In this document: piece by piece, positions 18,501-26,312 of the stretch | Layout of the letters: every line of letters begins with the position of its first letter | How positions within the stretch are numbered: the first letter of the stretch is position 1 | Source of the DNA: Streptomyces hokutonensis | Lineage (GTDB): Bacteria; Actinomycetota; Actinomycetes; Streptomycetales; Streptomycetaceae | Direction of reading: 5' to 3' | Assembly (NCBI RefSeq): GCF_000376565.1 | Contig: NZ_BARG01000043.1 | Location: 1 to 64,000, forward strand | Length of the DNA: 64,000 nt | Made by a program: the position numbers and the translations under genes | The notes under the pieces: generated by a model | Seen by the model: only the letters and a program-made list of their open reading frames with translations | Databases searched by the model: none | What the model was told of the DNA's origin: nothing

Positions 18501-21500
18501 CGACGGCAAGCGGGTCAGCCGCCCCAAGCGCATCATCGGCGCTACGAGCGCGGCCACGGCCACGACGTGTGAGGCCACCCCGTCGACCCGCGGCTGCAAG
18601 GTCCTGGACTTCGTCTACGCGACCACGACCACCGCCACCGCCAGTACCTTGGGCGACATCGCAGGCCAGGTTTCCGAGCTCAAGGTGTGGGCCTCCGAAC
18701 CCGGCGCCGCCAATTCCACCGCGGTCGGCGTGGCCCGCTACGCCTATGACGAGCAGGGCCGTCTGCGGCAGGTGTGGGACCCGCGGAGCAGCCCCGCTCT
18801 GAAGACCACGTACACCTATGACCCCGCCGGTCGCGTCAGCACCCTGACACCACCGGGACAACTGCCGTGGACGTTCAACTACGGCAAGGTCGCCGCGGTG
18901 ACGGGTGCCTCGGACGGCATGCTGCTGTCCGTGCAGAGGCCCACCCTGGCGGCCGGCACGAAGGACCAGGTCTCTGGCACGGCGACCTCCACGGTCGTCT
19001 ACAACGTTCCGCTCACCGGGACGACGGCCCCGGCCGCGATGGGCTCGGCCGATGCCGCCAAGTGGGGACAGAACGAGGCTCCCGTCGACGCCACCGCGGT
19101 CTTCCCCGCGGACAAGGTGCCCTCCTCCTCCGACGGTGCGCAGTTGTCGAAGGACGACTACGCCCGGGCCATGGTGCTCTACATGAACGCCTCCGGCCGC
19201 CAGGTCAACCAGCGCAACCCTGGCGACCACATCACCACCACCCAGTACGACCGGTACGGCAACACGGTGATGGAGCTGTCGGCCGCGAACCGCGCCCTCG
19301 CTCTCGGGCTGACCGCCAAGGACAAGGCCAACCTCGCCGAGCTCGGACTGGGCTCCGACGCGGCCGGATCCGCAGCGCGGGCCCGTCTGCTGGCCACGGA
19401 GACCACTTTCGCCGCCGACGGCTCCCGCTCGACCGACTCCCGTGGTCCACTGCGCATGCTGACATTGGGGAAGGACCTCGAGGCCGCCGACGGCACGGTC
19501 CTGCTCGCAGCGGGCACCGCGGCTCCCGGTCGTACGTGGACGACCACGTCCTACGACGCCGGTCGTCCCACCGACGGCTCGGCCAGCGTGGTCAACCAGC
19601 CCACCAAGGAGACCGTCGGCGCCGAACTGCTGACCTATCCCGGTCAGATGGCCGACGGGCGTGTCACCACCACCGAGTACGACTGGGCCAAGGGCCTGGC
19701 CACGAAGAACGTGCAGGACCCCGGCGGCCTGGCGATCACCCGGATCACCGAGTTCGACGACAAAGGCCGTGCCGTCAAGTCGCTCATGCCCAAGTCGAAC
19801 GGAACCGACCCCGGAACCCAGCTGACCACCTATTGGTCCGCCACCGGCACCGGAACCTGCGCGGGTCGTCCTGAGTGGGCCGACCAGGTCTGCGAGGTGC
19901 GCTACGCGGGTGCCGCAGCCGGCACCAATGGCGCCCTGCCGGTGATCTACAACGAGTACAACGTCTACGGCCAGCCGGCGAAGGTCGTGGAGAGCGCCAA
20001 CGGCGCCACCCGCACCCTGGTCACCACCTACGACGCAGCAGGCCGGCAGTCGACGGTGACCACCGGCGGCACCGCCGGCACCGCCATCCCGGACCAGACC
20101 TTCACCTACGACGTGGAGGCAGGACACCTCACCAAGACCTCCTCGACCACCGGGGGCGCCATTACCCGTACCTTCGACGTGCTCGGACGTCAGATGAGCT
20201 ACACGGACGCCGACACCAACACCACCTCGGTGCAGTACGACCAGCTCAACCGGCCGGTCAAGAGCACCGACGGCGCCCCCTCCACGGTCACCTACACCTA
20301 CGACACCTCGGCAGAGCCGCGCGGACTGCTCGTCTCGCTCACCGACTCCGTCGCGGGATCCTTCCGCACCTCGTACGACGCGGACGGCAACGTGGCCACC
20401 GAGAAACTGCCCGGCGGCTACACGATGACCCAGTCCAACGACCCGGCCGGCAAGCCGACGGAGCGCGCCTACACCCGTGACTCTGACGGCGCCCTGCTGC
20501 TCAGCGACGCCGCCACGGTCACGGCTCACGACCAGTGGGCCACCCGGGCCGGAGGCGCAGGACAGAACACCAACCGCGCCTACGGCTACGACACGGCCGG
20601 CCGACTGACGTCGGTGGAGGACACCGCCGACAGCGTCTGCACCCGCCGCTCGTACGTCTGGGACAAGCATTCCAACCGCACCTCCGTCACAACGGCCGCC
20701 GCAGCCCCCGGTCTGGACTGCCCGACGACCGGCGGTACGACCGTCACCAGCACCTACGACACGGCAGATCGGCGGACCGACAGCGGCTACGTCTACGACG
20801 CGTTCGGCCGCGCTACCACCGTTCCCGGTGAGGGCACGCTCGGCTACTACCTCAACGACCTCGTGAGGCAGCAGCAGTTGGGCGACCAGCGTCAGACCTG
20901 GGCTCTCGACGCCACCCGCCGGATCCGTTCCTGGACCGTCGAGTCGAACGCCTCGGGCAGCTGGACCACGACCGCGACCAAGGTCAACCACTACAGCAGC
21001 GACAGCGACAAGCCGACCTGGATCGTCGAGAGCACCACCACCGGGGCCATCACCCGCAACGTGGAATCCGCCGGACGCAGCCTCGGTGCCACCACCAGCA
21101 AGACCGGTGACGTCGTCCTGCAACTCGTCGACCTGCACAACGACGTCTCCCTCGCACTCCCGCTCGACACCTCCAAGGCCCCCACGGCCCTGACCACGGA
21201 CGAGTTCGGCAAGCGCACCAGCACCGAGCAGGCCCGCTACGGGTTCTTCGGCGGCGAACAGCGCTCCGCCGACACCCTCGGCAACCTCGTCCTCATGGGC
21301 GTACGCCTGTACGACCCGGCCTCCGGCCGGTTCCTGCAGACCGATCCGGTCGCCGGCGGCAGCTGCAGCAACTACGACTACGTCTGCGCCGACCCGGTCA
21401 ACGCAGAGGACGTCTCCGGCTGCCTGCCCTGCAAGATCCCGTGGTACGCGTGGACCGGCTGGCGAAGCGACATCAAGATCACCTGGTCCGGCAAGTGGTC

Positions 21501-21810
21501 CTACACCAGCTGGCGCACCAAGAAGTACTCCTGGATGTGGGACGCGCTCGCCGACTGGACGCCCCTGGCGATCGTGGGCTGGAAGGAGCGGTGGCGCTGG
21601 CGCACCCAGCGCGGTGTCCGCTGCACCCTCCTGTCGTGGAGCCGCGAAAAGGTTCTGGCCGAATGGGTGTCCGTCTACACCACGCAGTACCAGGACCGGA
21701 TCACCTACCGGAAGACGTACACCAACTTCCGGTTCTCCGAGACGTCGTCCTGGTGGACCACTTACCGGCGAACCTACGTCTACTCGTCGAAGATCTACTG
21801 GGGATACTGA
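15505..21810 (+). CDS. Secreted RHS-repeat protein with Trp-rich C-terminal domain
   Basis: The product has about 2101 residues from GTG 15505 (GGGGGAAATC upstream; an alternative GTG is at 15475). Order: signal peptide (about 1-48, ending SALAQ), a beta-rich N-terminal region, a DNRLRE-type domain (about 325-505, with WNFHSGNYTGSSCPTQPWEV), a fibronectin-like stretch (about 620-735), then YD repeats (about 1085-1900; YDEQGRLRQVWDP, YDAAGRQSTV, YDTAGRL). It closes with the RHS core (about 1912-1972: GVRLYDPASGRFLQTDP). After the core comes a 129-residue domain with 17 Trp and many Lys/Arg/Tyr. In RHS proteins the core encloses and releases the variable C-terminal toxin, so this is the predicted effector. 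It matches no toxin family I recognise. Confidence 0.85.
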   Translation: MATHSSAPGRRRRLGAGGRARFIASGLALAMAVTVLDGAGSALAQPLQAPAAVPQKKAVTQAADIASARIAAKLSGKRVEALSERTETSTTWVNKDGSLTTELTAGPVRFKDPATGVWRDVDVDLAAQADGSVAAKAHPAGLKLSGKTGARPSSLTAAQSAPAADLVTLGQGDEQITLQWRGGLPAPQLDGTRATYVNAVPGADVVVEATRTGFEQFVEVKARPETGFSYTLPLRTKGLKVEQQADGSVLFTDKKSKKTAVMPAPVMWDATVDPVSGEHTRQVRVAMKVVKVKGGVDLVITPDANFLADPATKYPVTVDPSTSALSNVFDTYVQQGTTVDWSTDVELDLGNPGTQNADGTFRTARSFVSWNTAPIADALVTDAKLSLWNFHSGNYTGSSCPTQPWEVWSTGATTTSSRWTAQPSWTAKKATSSETLGNASCSTQPDGWINANVTTMVQEWASAKAAKSHMGLRATDEAVTGQWKRVNSANAASNPPKLTVTYNYRPRTGTKQEAGAPFFSYGGAYVVNTATPTLRDTFVDPNGDKVNGTFQIFDSATNAQVGNVIVSPWVNSGQAASVTVPAGVLTNGKTYKFRTSPYDGAHYNTGWSEWKTFTVDATAPSAPTGVTSTDYPSTAWVKGAGQAGTFTVTPRGTDHNWLEWSLDGLTWTKVTTGGSTAAKGISITPPKDGTHTLQVRQVDKADNKSESLDYTFHAGPGGFVQPSEGESTARRLPLLAEAEAGKYDSVSFSWRRSDADTWTKIPVADVGKDGQALTSWPVPLVNGKNAALAWNATSTVDPDGSVQIKADFTGPNGAAGSTQPLPVVVDRNADGAAGSQVGPGSVNLLNGDYSLGASDAEVLGLSVSRTASSRVPDKGTKQTGQAPIFGKEWVSGTTAPEVDSGYSHIEKTSNTSLNLVSTDGASVYFTANQAQNGWIPEPGFEELALTGGFSSSFTLKEDDGSVTTFKKAAADAPTWQLSSSVKSGIDGGESLVVSEAVTIDGKRVSRPKRIIGATSAATATTCEATPSTRGCKVLDFVYATTTTATASTLGDIAGQVSELKVWASEPGAANSTAVGVARYAYDEQGRLRQVWDPRSSPALKTTYTYDPAGRVSTLTPPGQLPWTFNYGKVAAVTGASDGMLLSVQRPTLAAGTKDQVSGTATSTVVYNVPLTGTTAPAAMGSADAAKWGQNEAPVDATAVFPADKVPSSSDGAQLSKDDYARAMVLYMNASGRQVNQRNPGDHITTTQYDRYGNTVMELSAANRALALGLTAKDKANLAELGLGSDAAGSAARARLLATETTFAADGSRSTDSRGPLRMLTLGKDLEAADGTVLLAAGTAAPGRTWTTTSYDAGRPTDGSASVVNQPTKETVGAELLTYPGQMADGRVTTTEYDWAKGLATKNVQDPGGLAITRITEFDDKGRAVKSLMPKSNGTDPGTQLTTYWSATGTGTCAGRPEWADQVCEVRYAGAAAGTNGALPVIYNEYNVYGQPAKVVESANGATRTLVTTYDAAGRQSTVTTGGTAGTAIPDQTFTYDVEAGHLTKTSSTTGGAITRTFDVLGRQMSYTDADTNTTSVQYDQLNRPVKSTDGAPSTVTYTYDTSAEPRGLLVSLTDSVAGSFRTSYDADGNVATEKLPGGYTMTQSNDPAGKPTERAYTRDSDGALLLSDAATVTAHDQWATRAGGAGQNTNRAYGYDTAGRLTSVEDTADSVCTRRSYVWDKHSNRTSVTTAAAAPGLDCPTTGGTTVTSTYDTADRRTDSGYVYDAFGRATTVPGEGTLGYYLNDLVRQQQLGDQRQTWALDATRRIRSWTVESNASGSWTTTATKVNHYSSDSDKPTWIVESTTTGAITRNVESAGRSLGATTSKTGDVVLQLVDLHNDVSLALPLDTSKAPTALTTDEFGKRTSTEQARYGFFGGEQRSADTLGNLVLMGVRLYDPASGRFLQTDPVAGGSCSNYDYVCADPVNAEDVSGCLPCKIPWYAWTGWRSDIKITWSGKWSYTSWRTKKYSWMWDALADWTPLAIVGWKERWRWRTQRGVRCTLLSWSREKVLAEWVSVYTTQYQDRITYRKTYTNFRFSETSSWWTTYRRTYVYSSKIYWGY

Positions 21811-21826
21811 CCCCCGGTACATTCCA

Positions 21827-21862
21827 GGCTGCCCGGGCCGTTTCTCAGCGGCCCGGGCAGCC
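21827..21862 (+). terminator. Terminator hairpin after the RHS gene
   Basis: Perfect 14-base arms ggctgcccgggccg/cggcccgggcagcc with an eight-base loop begin 16 bases after the RHS stop. It separates the RHS gene from the small gene at 21914, so any co-transcription would need readthrough. Confidence 0.75.
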
Positions 21863-21913
21863 GCCCTGACTTCTCGAGCACCTCTCAACAGTGAAAACCA
21901 AGGAGCAATAAGC

Positions 21914-22087
21914 ATGTCCCAGTCCCGCGTCGGCGTCCTGGTGATGTCGATCGGCGTCGCTCTCACAGCGGCCGGAGCAGCGATGTACGTTCTTCCCGGC
22001 CCGGGCCTTCCTGTCCTGCTGTTGGGCCTCGCCGCTGTCGTCGCAGGAGCGGCCGTATGGTTCATCGGCCGCAACTCCGCAAGCTGA
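21914..22087 (+). CDS. Two-helix membrane protein, candidate immunity protein
   Basis: The 57-residue product has two hydrophobic helices (about 6-26 and 31-50) joined by LPGPGLP, with a short basic end (FIGRNSAS). An AAGGAG ribosome site eight bases upstream supports ATG 21914. It directly follows the RHS gene. Immunity genes of RHS toxins usually sit immediately downstream and can be small membrane proteins, so this is a candidate. The terminator between the two genes and the lack of a known family weaken the call. Similar PGPG hairpin proteins occur as general small membrane proteins. Confidence 0.6.
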   Translation: MSQSRVGVLVMSIGVALTAAGAAMYVLPGPGLPVLLLGLAAVVAGAAVWFIGRNSAS

Positions 22088-22184
22088 ACGCTGATCGGCC
22101 GTCATAAAGCGCACCGATTTCTCTTTTCGTTATCGGCCTGGGCTGCAACAACCCTGGCCGGTTGAATACTTGTGAGGTGGGGAA

Positions 22185-23015
22185 ATGCCGAAGCATCGGC
22201 TGTCCAGAAAGGGCCGCTACATCGCCCTGGCGACGACCGGCATCGTCGTCGTGTCCGGCGCCGGGATCGCGGCGCAGACCTCGATGGCCGCCACAACGTG
22301 GCCCGCGCAGAGGACCTTCACCGGCCGGGCCTTCGACGCCTGCACGGCGCCCTCGCTCACCGCGATGAATGCGTGGAAGAAGGACGCCTACTACAGCGGC
22401 GTCGCCGTCTACATCGGCGGCAAGAACCGGGGTTGCGCCCAGCCCAACCTCACCAAGTCCTGGGTGAAGTCGGTCGACACCCTCGGCTGGCGGATCATCC
22501 CCTTGTACGTCGGCGCACAGCCGCCCTGCCAGAAGAGCCTCAACAAGGAGAGGTTCACCGCGGCCACCGCCGCCTCGGTAGGCGCTGCCAATGCCAACGA
22601 CGCGGTAGCCAAGGCGTCGGCGCTCGGCATGAAGCCCGGCAGTCCGATCTACCTCAACATGGAGTCGTACGACATCGCCGACAAGGCATGCAACGACGCC
22701 ACCCTCACCTACGTGCGGTCCTTCACCAAAACCCTGCGCGCCAGGACCTACCGCGCGGGCCTCTACGGCTTCAGCAGCTCCGGTGCCAAGGCGATCGCCA
22801 CCGCCAAGAACCGCACGGACCTGCCCGGCAACCTCTGGTACGCCCTGTGGAACGGCCAGGAGACCACCACCAAGGACTGGCCCTGGGACCCGAAGCTGTA
22901 CACCGACCACAGCCGCGGCCACCAGTACAAGGCCAACAGCAAGGAGACCCGCGGCGGCTACACCATCAACGTCGACCGCAATGCCTGGGACGCCCCGGTC
23001 GCCATCATCGGCTGA
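22185..23015 (+). CDS. Secreted DUF1906 (glycoside-hydrolase-like) protein
   Basis: The 276-residue product starts with a basic, then hydrophobic signal peptide (cleavage after about residue 36, QTSMA/ATTWP). The rest matches DUF1906 (Rv2525c-like), a TIM-barrel glycoside-hydrolase-25-like fold: GRAFDACTAPSLTAMNAW, VAVYIGGKN, GWRIIPLYVGAQ, GSPIYLNMESYD, RAGLYGFSSS, LWYALWNGQE, GGYTINVDRNAWD. An acidic MESYD strand and a final INVD strand occupy places where catalytic acids sit in related barrels. The role is probably cell-wall related, outside the cell. The ATG at 22185 follows GTGAGGTGGGGAA. Confidence 0.8.
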   Translation: MPKHRLSRKGRYIALATTGIVVVSGAGIAAQTSMAATTWPAQRTFTGRAFDACTAPSLTAMNAWKKDAYYSGVAVYIGGKNRGCAQPNLTKSWVKSVDTLGWRIIPLYVGAQPPCQKSLNKERFTAATAASVGAANANDAVAKASALGMKPGSPIYLNMESYDIADKACNDATLTYVRSFTKTLRARTYRAGLYGFSSSGAKAIATAKNRTDLPGNLWYALWNGQETTTKDWPWDPKLYTDHSRGHQYKANSKETRGGYTINVDRNAWDAPVAIIG

Positions 23016-23034
23016 CTTGCGTGCCGCCGTGCAG

Positions 23035-23079
23035 CGCCGCCGGCCCGCCGCTTTCCCCCGTAGCGGCGGGCCGGCGGCG
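23035..23079. terminator. Strong bidirectional terminator hairpin
   Basis: Perfect 18-base arms (23035-23052 and 23062-23079) enclose a nine-base loop. It lies between the DUF1906 gene and the convergent HNH remnant, so it can end transcription from both sides. Confidence 0.8.
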
Positions 23080-23082
23080 TCC

Positions 23083-23226
23083 TCAGCGGGCGAGGGTGAC
23101 GGTGATCGGCAGGTCGGGGCAGTCGGCGAGCTGCTGGGTGAGCTGCTGGGTGAGCGCGTCGCGCTCGGCGGCGTCGATGCTCAGGCCCCAACGGGTCTTG
23201 TCGGCGATCCAGTCGGTGTTCTGGAG
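23083..23226 (-). pseudogene. HNH endonuclease (DUF1524) C-terminal remnant
   Basis: The minus strand encodes NTDWIADKTRWGLSIDAAER, then LADCPDLPITVTLAR and a stop. The W(V/I)xxKTRWGLxxDxxE pattern ending in TVTLAR is typical of the last 45 residues of secreted HNH-family nucleases (DUF1524) of actinomycetes. The catalytic HNH region is missing because unrelated sequence starts at about 23226. Confidence 0.55.
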
Positions 23227-23619
23227 AGTGACAGTGCGCAAGACTTCATTGACCAGGTGAAGGGCTTGCCCCTTGAGGAGCGGTTGGCCTCCGTGGAGGA
23301 TGTTCTGGCCAAGGTCGCAGCGGATGCATCAGTCATTAACCGAGATTTTCTCCCGGAGGAAGTAGTTGCAGCTGTAGCGATCATTGCGGCAGCGGCCACC
23401 GAATCGCGTGATTACGTGTGGATGAATGACGAGAATTTTCTGGATGCAATCCAGGGAATCCGCCGCCAGGGTCAACTCCATAACGTAGCCCTTGCTGCCT
23501 TGAGTGAGGTTGCCGATGGAGATGATGCATTCCTGTTGGCGGGATGGAAGGATGATGGCGACCGCGCCGCTGTGGTTCGACAGGTTGACGAAATTAGGGC
23601 GGTACTTTCCGGAGTTTAG
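23224..23619 (+). pseudogene. DUF4259-like fragment, N-terminus missing
   Basis: The frame gives ESDSAQDFIDQVKGLPLEER, LPEEVVAAVAIIAAAATESR, ALAALSEVADGDDAFLLAGW and a final VDEIRAVLSGV. DUF4259 proteins begin MGxWGxGxFDxDxAxDF, followed by a similar helical pattern, so only the start is absent. Its A+T content is clearly higher than that of its neighbours (23320-23650), suggesting recent transfer. It begins exactly where the HNH remnant ends, so a recombination joined the two. Confidence 0.45.
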
Positions 23620-23799
23620 GGAATTCAGCCTATACTCCAGCAGCATTTCGCTATCTGGCTTGGTCAGGAGGCGTCGCCGGGAGTGTAGTTGGCTGATGGC
23701 GTGTCAGGGCAGTCTTGGCGCACGGCTCCTCCGAGGAATGGACTCGTCGTCGGTAGTCGCAGTGGCGGGCAACGGCCTGGCGCCTGCGTCGCCACTGAT

Positions 23800-23940
23800 T
23801 CGTTGTGGAGCAGGCTGTCGGCCGAGGCACGAGCGGAAGTGGACGGGCTTGTCGCCGCTGGGTGCAGTGTGCAAGCCGTCGTGGTGATGCGTGAATGCGC
23901 CGACTTGCCGCGGCTTGGTCTTCAGAGCTACTGGGGTAAG
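23800..23940 (+). pseudogene. Small helical protein fragment
   Basis: A frame with SRLSAEARAEVDGLVAAGCS and VQAVVVMRECADLPRLG resembles the start of short actinomycete proteins of unknown function that carry an LxPEARAEVDxLVxxG helix. The pattern is lost at the tRNA fragment. Low certainty. Confidence 0.25.
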
Positions 23941-23951
23941 AATTTACAGCA

Positions 23952-23994
23952 GGCGCTTAGAAGGCACCTGCTCTAACCACTGAGCTACGGGGGC
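23952..23994 (-). tRNA. Truncated tRNA-Arg (anticodon UCU), 5' half
   Basis: Reading leftward from 23994 there is an acceptor strand GCCCCCG, a complete D arm (GCTC-AGTGGTTA-GAGC) and an anticodon arm GGTGC-CTTCTAA-GCGCC with anticodon TCT. The sequence then departs from tRNA: there is no T arm and no 3' acceptor strand. This is a tRNA gene broken at the anticodon stem, a classical integration or deletion point of integrative elements. The intact tRNA gene is not in the window. Confidence 0.7.
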
Positions 23995-24204
23995 TGACCT
24001 GCGTAAACGCAGCTTCTGAGCGTTGTCCCCAGGGCCGCGGGGGACGTATGGGGGAATCGCGGACTCTTGGTGACCGGGGGACACGAGCGCTCCCCGGTCG
24101 AGCCGTATGTAGGGTCTCACACCATCTTCACGCCTCCGAAGCCTCTCGCGGAAACAATTCCGCACCTCCTCGGCGTTGGTGATCTCCGAGCCGAGGAGGG
24201 GAAG

Positions 24205-25101
24205 GTGTCGGGCCTGAAACTGTTCCGCACGGACACGACGTGTAGCGGCATGACCGAGGTCGTGCCGCGTCTTGCTGAGATCGAGGCCGATGTGCAGGGT
24301 CTCGTCGAGGCACACATGAAGACGCTGCTGGGCGTCCGGTTCCTGGCGAGCGAGTACAGCACCGGGCCCGTCCACGGGGGCCGGATCGACTCGCTTGGGC
24401 TGGACGAGAATGGCTCGCCGGTCATCGTCGAGTACAAGCGCGGTGTCGATGCCGGCGTCATTAACCAGGGCCTGTTCTACCTGGCATGGCTGATGGACCA
24501 CCGGTCCGAGTTCGAGCACCTGGTTCGCGATCGGCTCGGGGTGACGGCCGCGTCCCACGTCCTGTGGAGCGGACCGCGCCTGATCTGTATCGCCGGCGAC
24601 TTCACCCGCTACGACGTGCATGCTGTGCGCGAGCACCGACGCTCGATCGACCTGGTCCGCTACCGACTCTTCGGCAGCGATCTGCTCGGTCTTGAGGCTG
24701 TGGCCTCCGTGAGCGGCGGCATGCAGCTGGCCCGTCGGACGCGGCGCCAGGCGGTTGCTCGGGCGGCGGCCGACGTCCAGGGCGCGTCGATGGTGGAGTT
24801 GGCGGGCGCGGTCGACGAGGCGCTGCTGGGGCTCGGGGACGGCGTGAACCGTGTCGAGCGTAAGCAGTATCGGGCGTACCAGCGGCTGTGGAACTTCGCC
24901 TGTCTCTGTCCGCCGCAGCGCAGCAAGCTGTTGGTCTATCTGAAGGTCGACCCGAAGGACGTCGACCTCGTTCCGGGCTTCACCCGGGACGTGTCCGGGC
25001 TCGGCCACCATGGGACGGGCGATCTGGAGGTTCAGCTCCGTACGCCGAAGGACGTGGAGCGGGCGCAGGAGCTGTTCCGGGCGAGCTACGCGGCGGCGTG
25101 A
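24205..25101 (+). CDS. DUF5655 protein with a PD-(D/E)XK-like nuclease domain
   Basis: From GTG 24205 (GAGGAGGGGAAG immediately upstream) the product has 298 residues. The N-terminal part shows GGRIDSLGLDENGSPVIVEY followed by KRG, a D-(x)n-ExK core of restriction-type nucleases, and INQGLFYLAWLMDH. The C-terminal ~90 residues match DUF5655, with KQYRAYQRLWNFACLCPPQR, LLVYLKVDPKDV and HHGTGDLEVQL. Proteins of this layout are widespread and scattered in bacteria, which fits a DNA-processing or defence role, but no experiment is known to me. It stands alone beside the broken tRNA. Confidence 0.65.
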   Translation: MSGLKLFRTDTTCSGMTEVVPRLAEIEADVQGLVEAHMKTLLGVRFLASEYSTGPVHGGRIDSLGLDENGSPVIVEYKRGVDAGVINQGLFYLAWLMDHRSEFEHLVRDRLGVTAASHVLWSGPRLICIAGDFTRYDVHAVREHRRSIDLVRYRLFGSDLLGLEAVASVSGGMQLARRTRRQAVARAAADVQGASMVELAGAVDEALLGLGDGVNRVERKQYRAYQRLWNFACLCPPQRSKLLVYLKVDPKDVDLVPGFTRDVSGLGHHGTGDLEVQLRTPKDVERAQELFRASYAAA

Positions 25102-25200
25102 TCGCCTGTGGGCCTCTTGGGCATACTTGCTGCGTGGCTGCTTTGTGGTCGTGGAGCGGTGCCTTTCGACGTGCGGGCAGGGTGTGGCGGTGGACTATTA

Positions 25201-25250
25201 ATGGTGCGCGGGATCGCCGGTTTGGCTAACCGGCGATCCCGCGCTATGTT
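25201..25250. repeat. 50-base repeat with 17-bp hairpin, copy 1
   Basis: This 50-base block recurs at 48388-48437 with 43 of 50 identical positions. It contains a perfect inverted repeat, arms 25206-25222 and 25228-25244 around the loop TGGCT. It lies about 100 bases after the DUF5655 gene. The identity extends beyond the stem, so it is more than a generic terminator. Function unknown. Confidence 0.65.
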
Positions 25251-25530
25251 GCCCCGCTCTCGTGGGCTGGTCGGCAGCAGGAGTGGCTAGAGCTGAGGCT
25301 GGCCGGGGTCCTAGGGGTGGCTGACGGGCCGGTGACGAGGCTTGTTCTGCGTCCGGGACCTGCGGGCGGCGAGGGTCCGCTTCGTGGGCGAAGGTCTCGT
25401 GAGACCGAGCCGGAGAACGCCCGGGACTTGGCCATTCACCGGGAGGCCGTTGCAATCCCATGTTTCGCCATGCAATGTAGTGCCTTAAGAGTCAAGTTAT
25501 GCGCGTCCGCGCCGGCGGGGCCCACAGTGA

Positions 25531-25562
25531 ACGTGGCCCGCGCCCTGAAGCGCGGGCCACGT
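25531..25562. terminator. Bidirectional terminator hairpin
   Basis: Arms acgtggcccgcgc/gcgcgggccacgt (13 bases) surround a six-base loop. It lies 63 bases beyond the stop of the leftward small gene at 25626. The preceding 280 bases (25251-25530) hold no gene that I can support. Confidence 0.75.
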
Positions 25563-25625
25563 GTGTGATCGGCAGCCGCGATCCTCTGGCCGCCCCTTCC
25601 CGGACCTACCGGATTCGGGAAGGGG

Positions 25626-25790
25626 TCAGAGGAGGCCGAGGAACTTGGTAGTCAGCGAAGTCACGACGGCGGTAGCCGCGGCCATGCATATCGCCTGGAA
25701 CCAGGGGTTGCGGCCGACGCTCACAATCCGTCGGCGTAACCAATCCGTCCACCCTCCATGGTCTGCCTGATCCTGTTGGCTTTCCGTCAT
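25626..25790 (-). CDS. Small single-helix membrane protein
   Basis: The 54-residue product has a polar N-terminus (MTESQQDQADHGGWTDWLRR), then one hydrophobic helix (FQAICMAAATAVVTSLTTKF). A GAGAGGAAG ribosome site precedes ATG 25790. Such short tail-anchored proteins are common in Streptomyces and uncharacterised. A terminator follows. Confidence 0.55.
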   Translation of the reverse strand: MTESQQDQADHGGWTDWLRRRIVSVGRNPWFQAICMAAATAVVTSLTTKFLGLL

Positions 25791-25916
25791 ATCTTCCTCT
25801 CTCCTTGTCTTGTGTGGAGTCCCGGCCGTGTGGCCGAAACGCATGGGGGAGAGAGCACCGATATACCGGCACGCCACCGGTCAGCATAGGAATCGTGCTG
25901 CCTTACGGCAGCCGTT

Positions 25917-26237
25917 TCACGGGAATTGATGGTAGGCGGGGGCGGAATGTGGCTGCTGTGTCTGCTGGTGTTCGACCGGGTGGTGACGTCGTCCGTGTTC
26001 GTCTTCCCACACCTTCAGCAGAACGTGGTGGTCGGCGCCGCAGGCGCGCGCGTACCGGATGGTGAAGCGTCGGCTGGGGAACCGGCTGCCGGAGAATACG
26101 GCCGCGATGTACGCGAACCCTGCTCCGGTCTGGGAAGCGAGCCCCTCGGCGGGTAAACCGCTCTGGCGCCAGACCGATTTCATGACCAGGCCGATGTGTG
26201 TCGCCTCGGTGAGCGAGGGGCGTGGTGCTCGATGCAT
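25917..26237 (-). CDS. Small XRE-type helix-turn-helix protein
   Basis: Within 106 residues there is a five-helix XRE pattern (about 9-72): LTEATHIGLVMKSVWRQSGL, AEGLASQTGAGFAYIAAVFS as the helix-turn-helix, and TIRYARACGADHHVLLKVWE. The His-rich C-terminal tail is unstructured. The ribosome site of the ATG at 26237 is weak, so the start is uncertain. It could regulate the neighbouring DUF397/XRE cassette. Confidence 0.5.
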   Translation of the reverse strand: MHRAPRPSLTEATHIGLVMKSVWRQSGLPAEGLASQTGAGFAYIAAVFSGSRFPSRRFTIRYARACGADHHVLLKVWEDEHGRRHHPVEHQQTQQPHSAPAYHQFP

Positions 26238-26278
26238 GTGGAGACCCAGGGGTGGAGGGGAGCCGACGGCCGGACCGT

Positions 26279-26303
26279 GGGGCGCCGCGCCGGGCGGCGC
26301 CCC
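26279..26303. terminator. GC hairpin
   Basis: Ten-base arms ggggcgccgc/gcggcgcccc with a five-base loop lie between the small XRE gene and the possible gene ending at 26313. It may terminate leftward transcription of the latter. Confidence 0.55.
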
Positions 26304-26312
26304 CGGCGGACG

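Noticed and set aside
18451..22074. A 1207-codon minus-strand frame across the RHS gene
   Set aside because: Its translation is a Gly/Val/Arg-rich mirror of the RHS codons without any domain pattern; a shadow of the long plus-strand gene.
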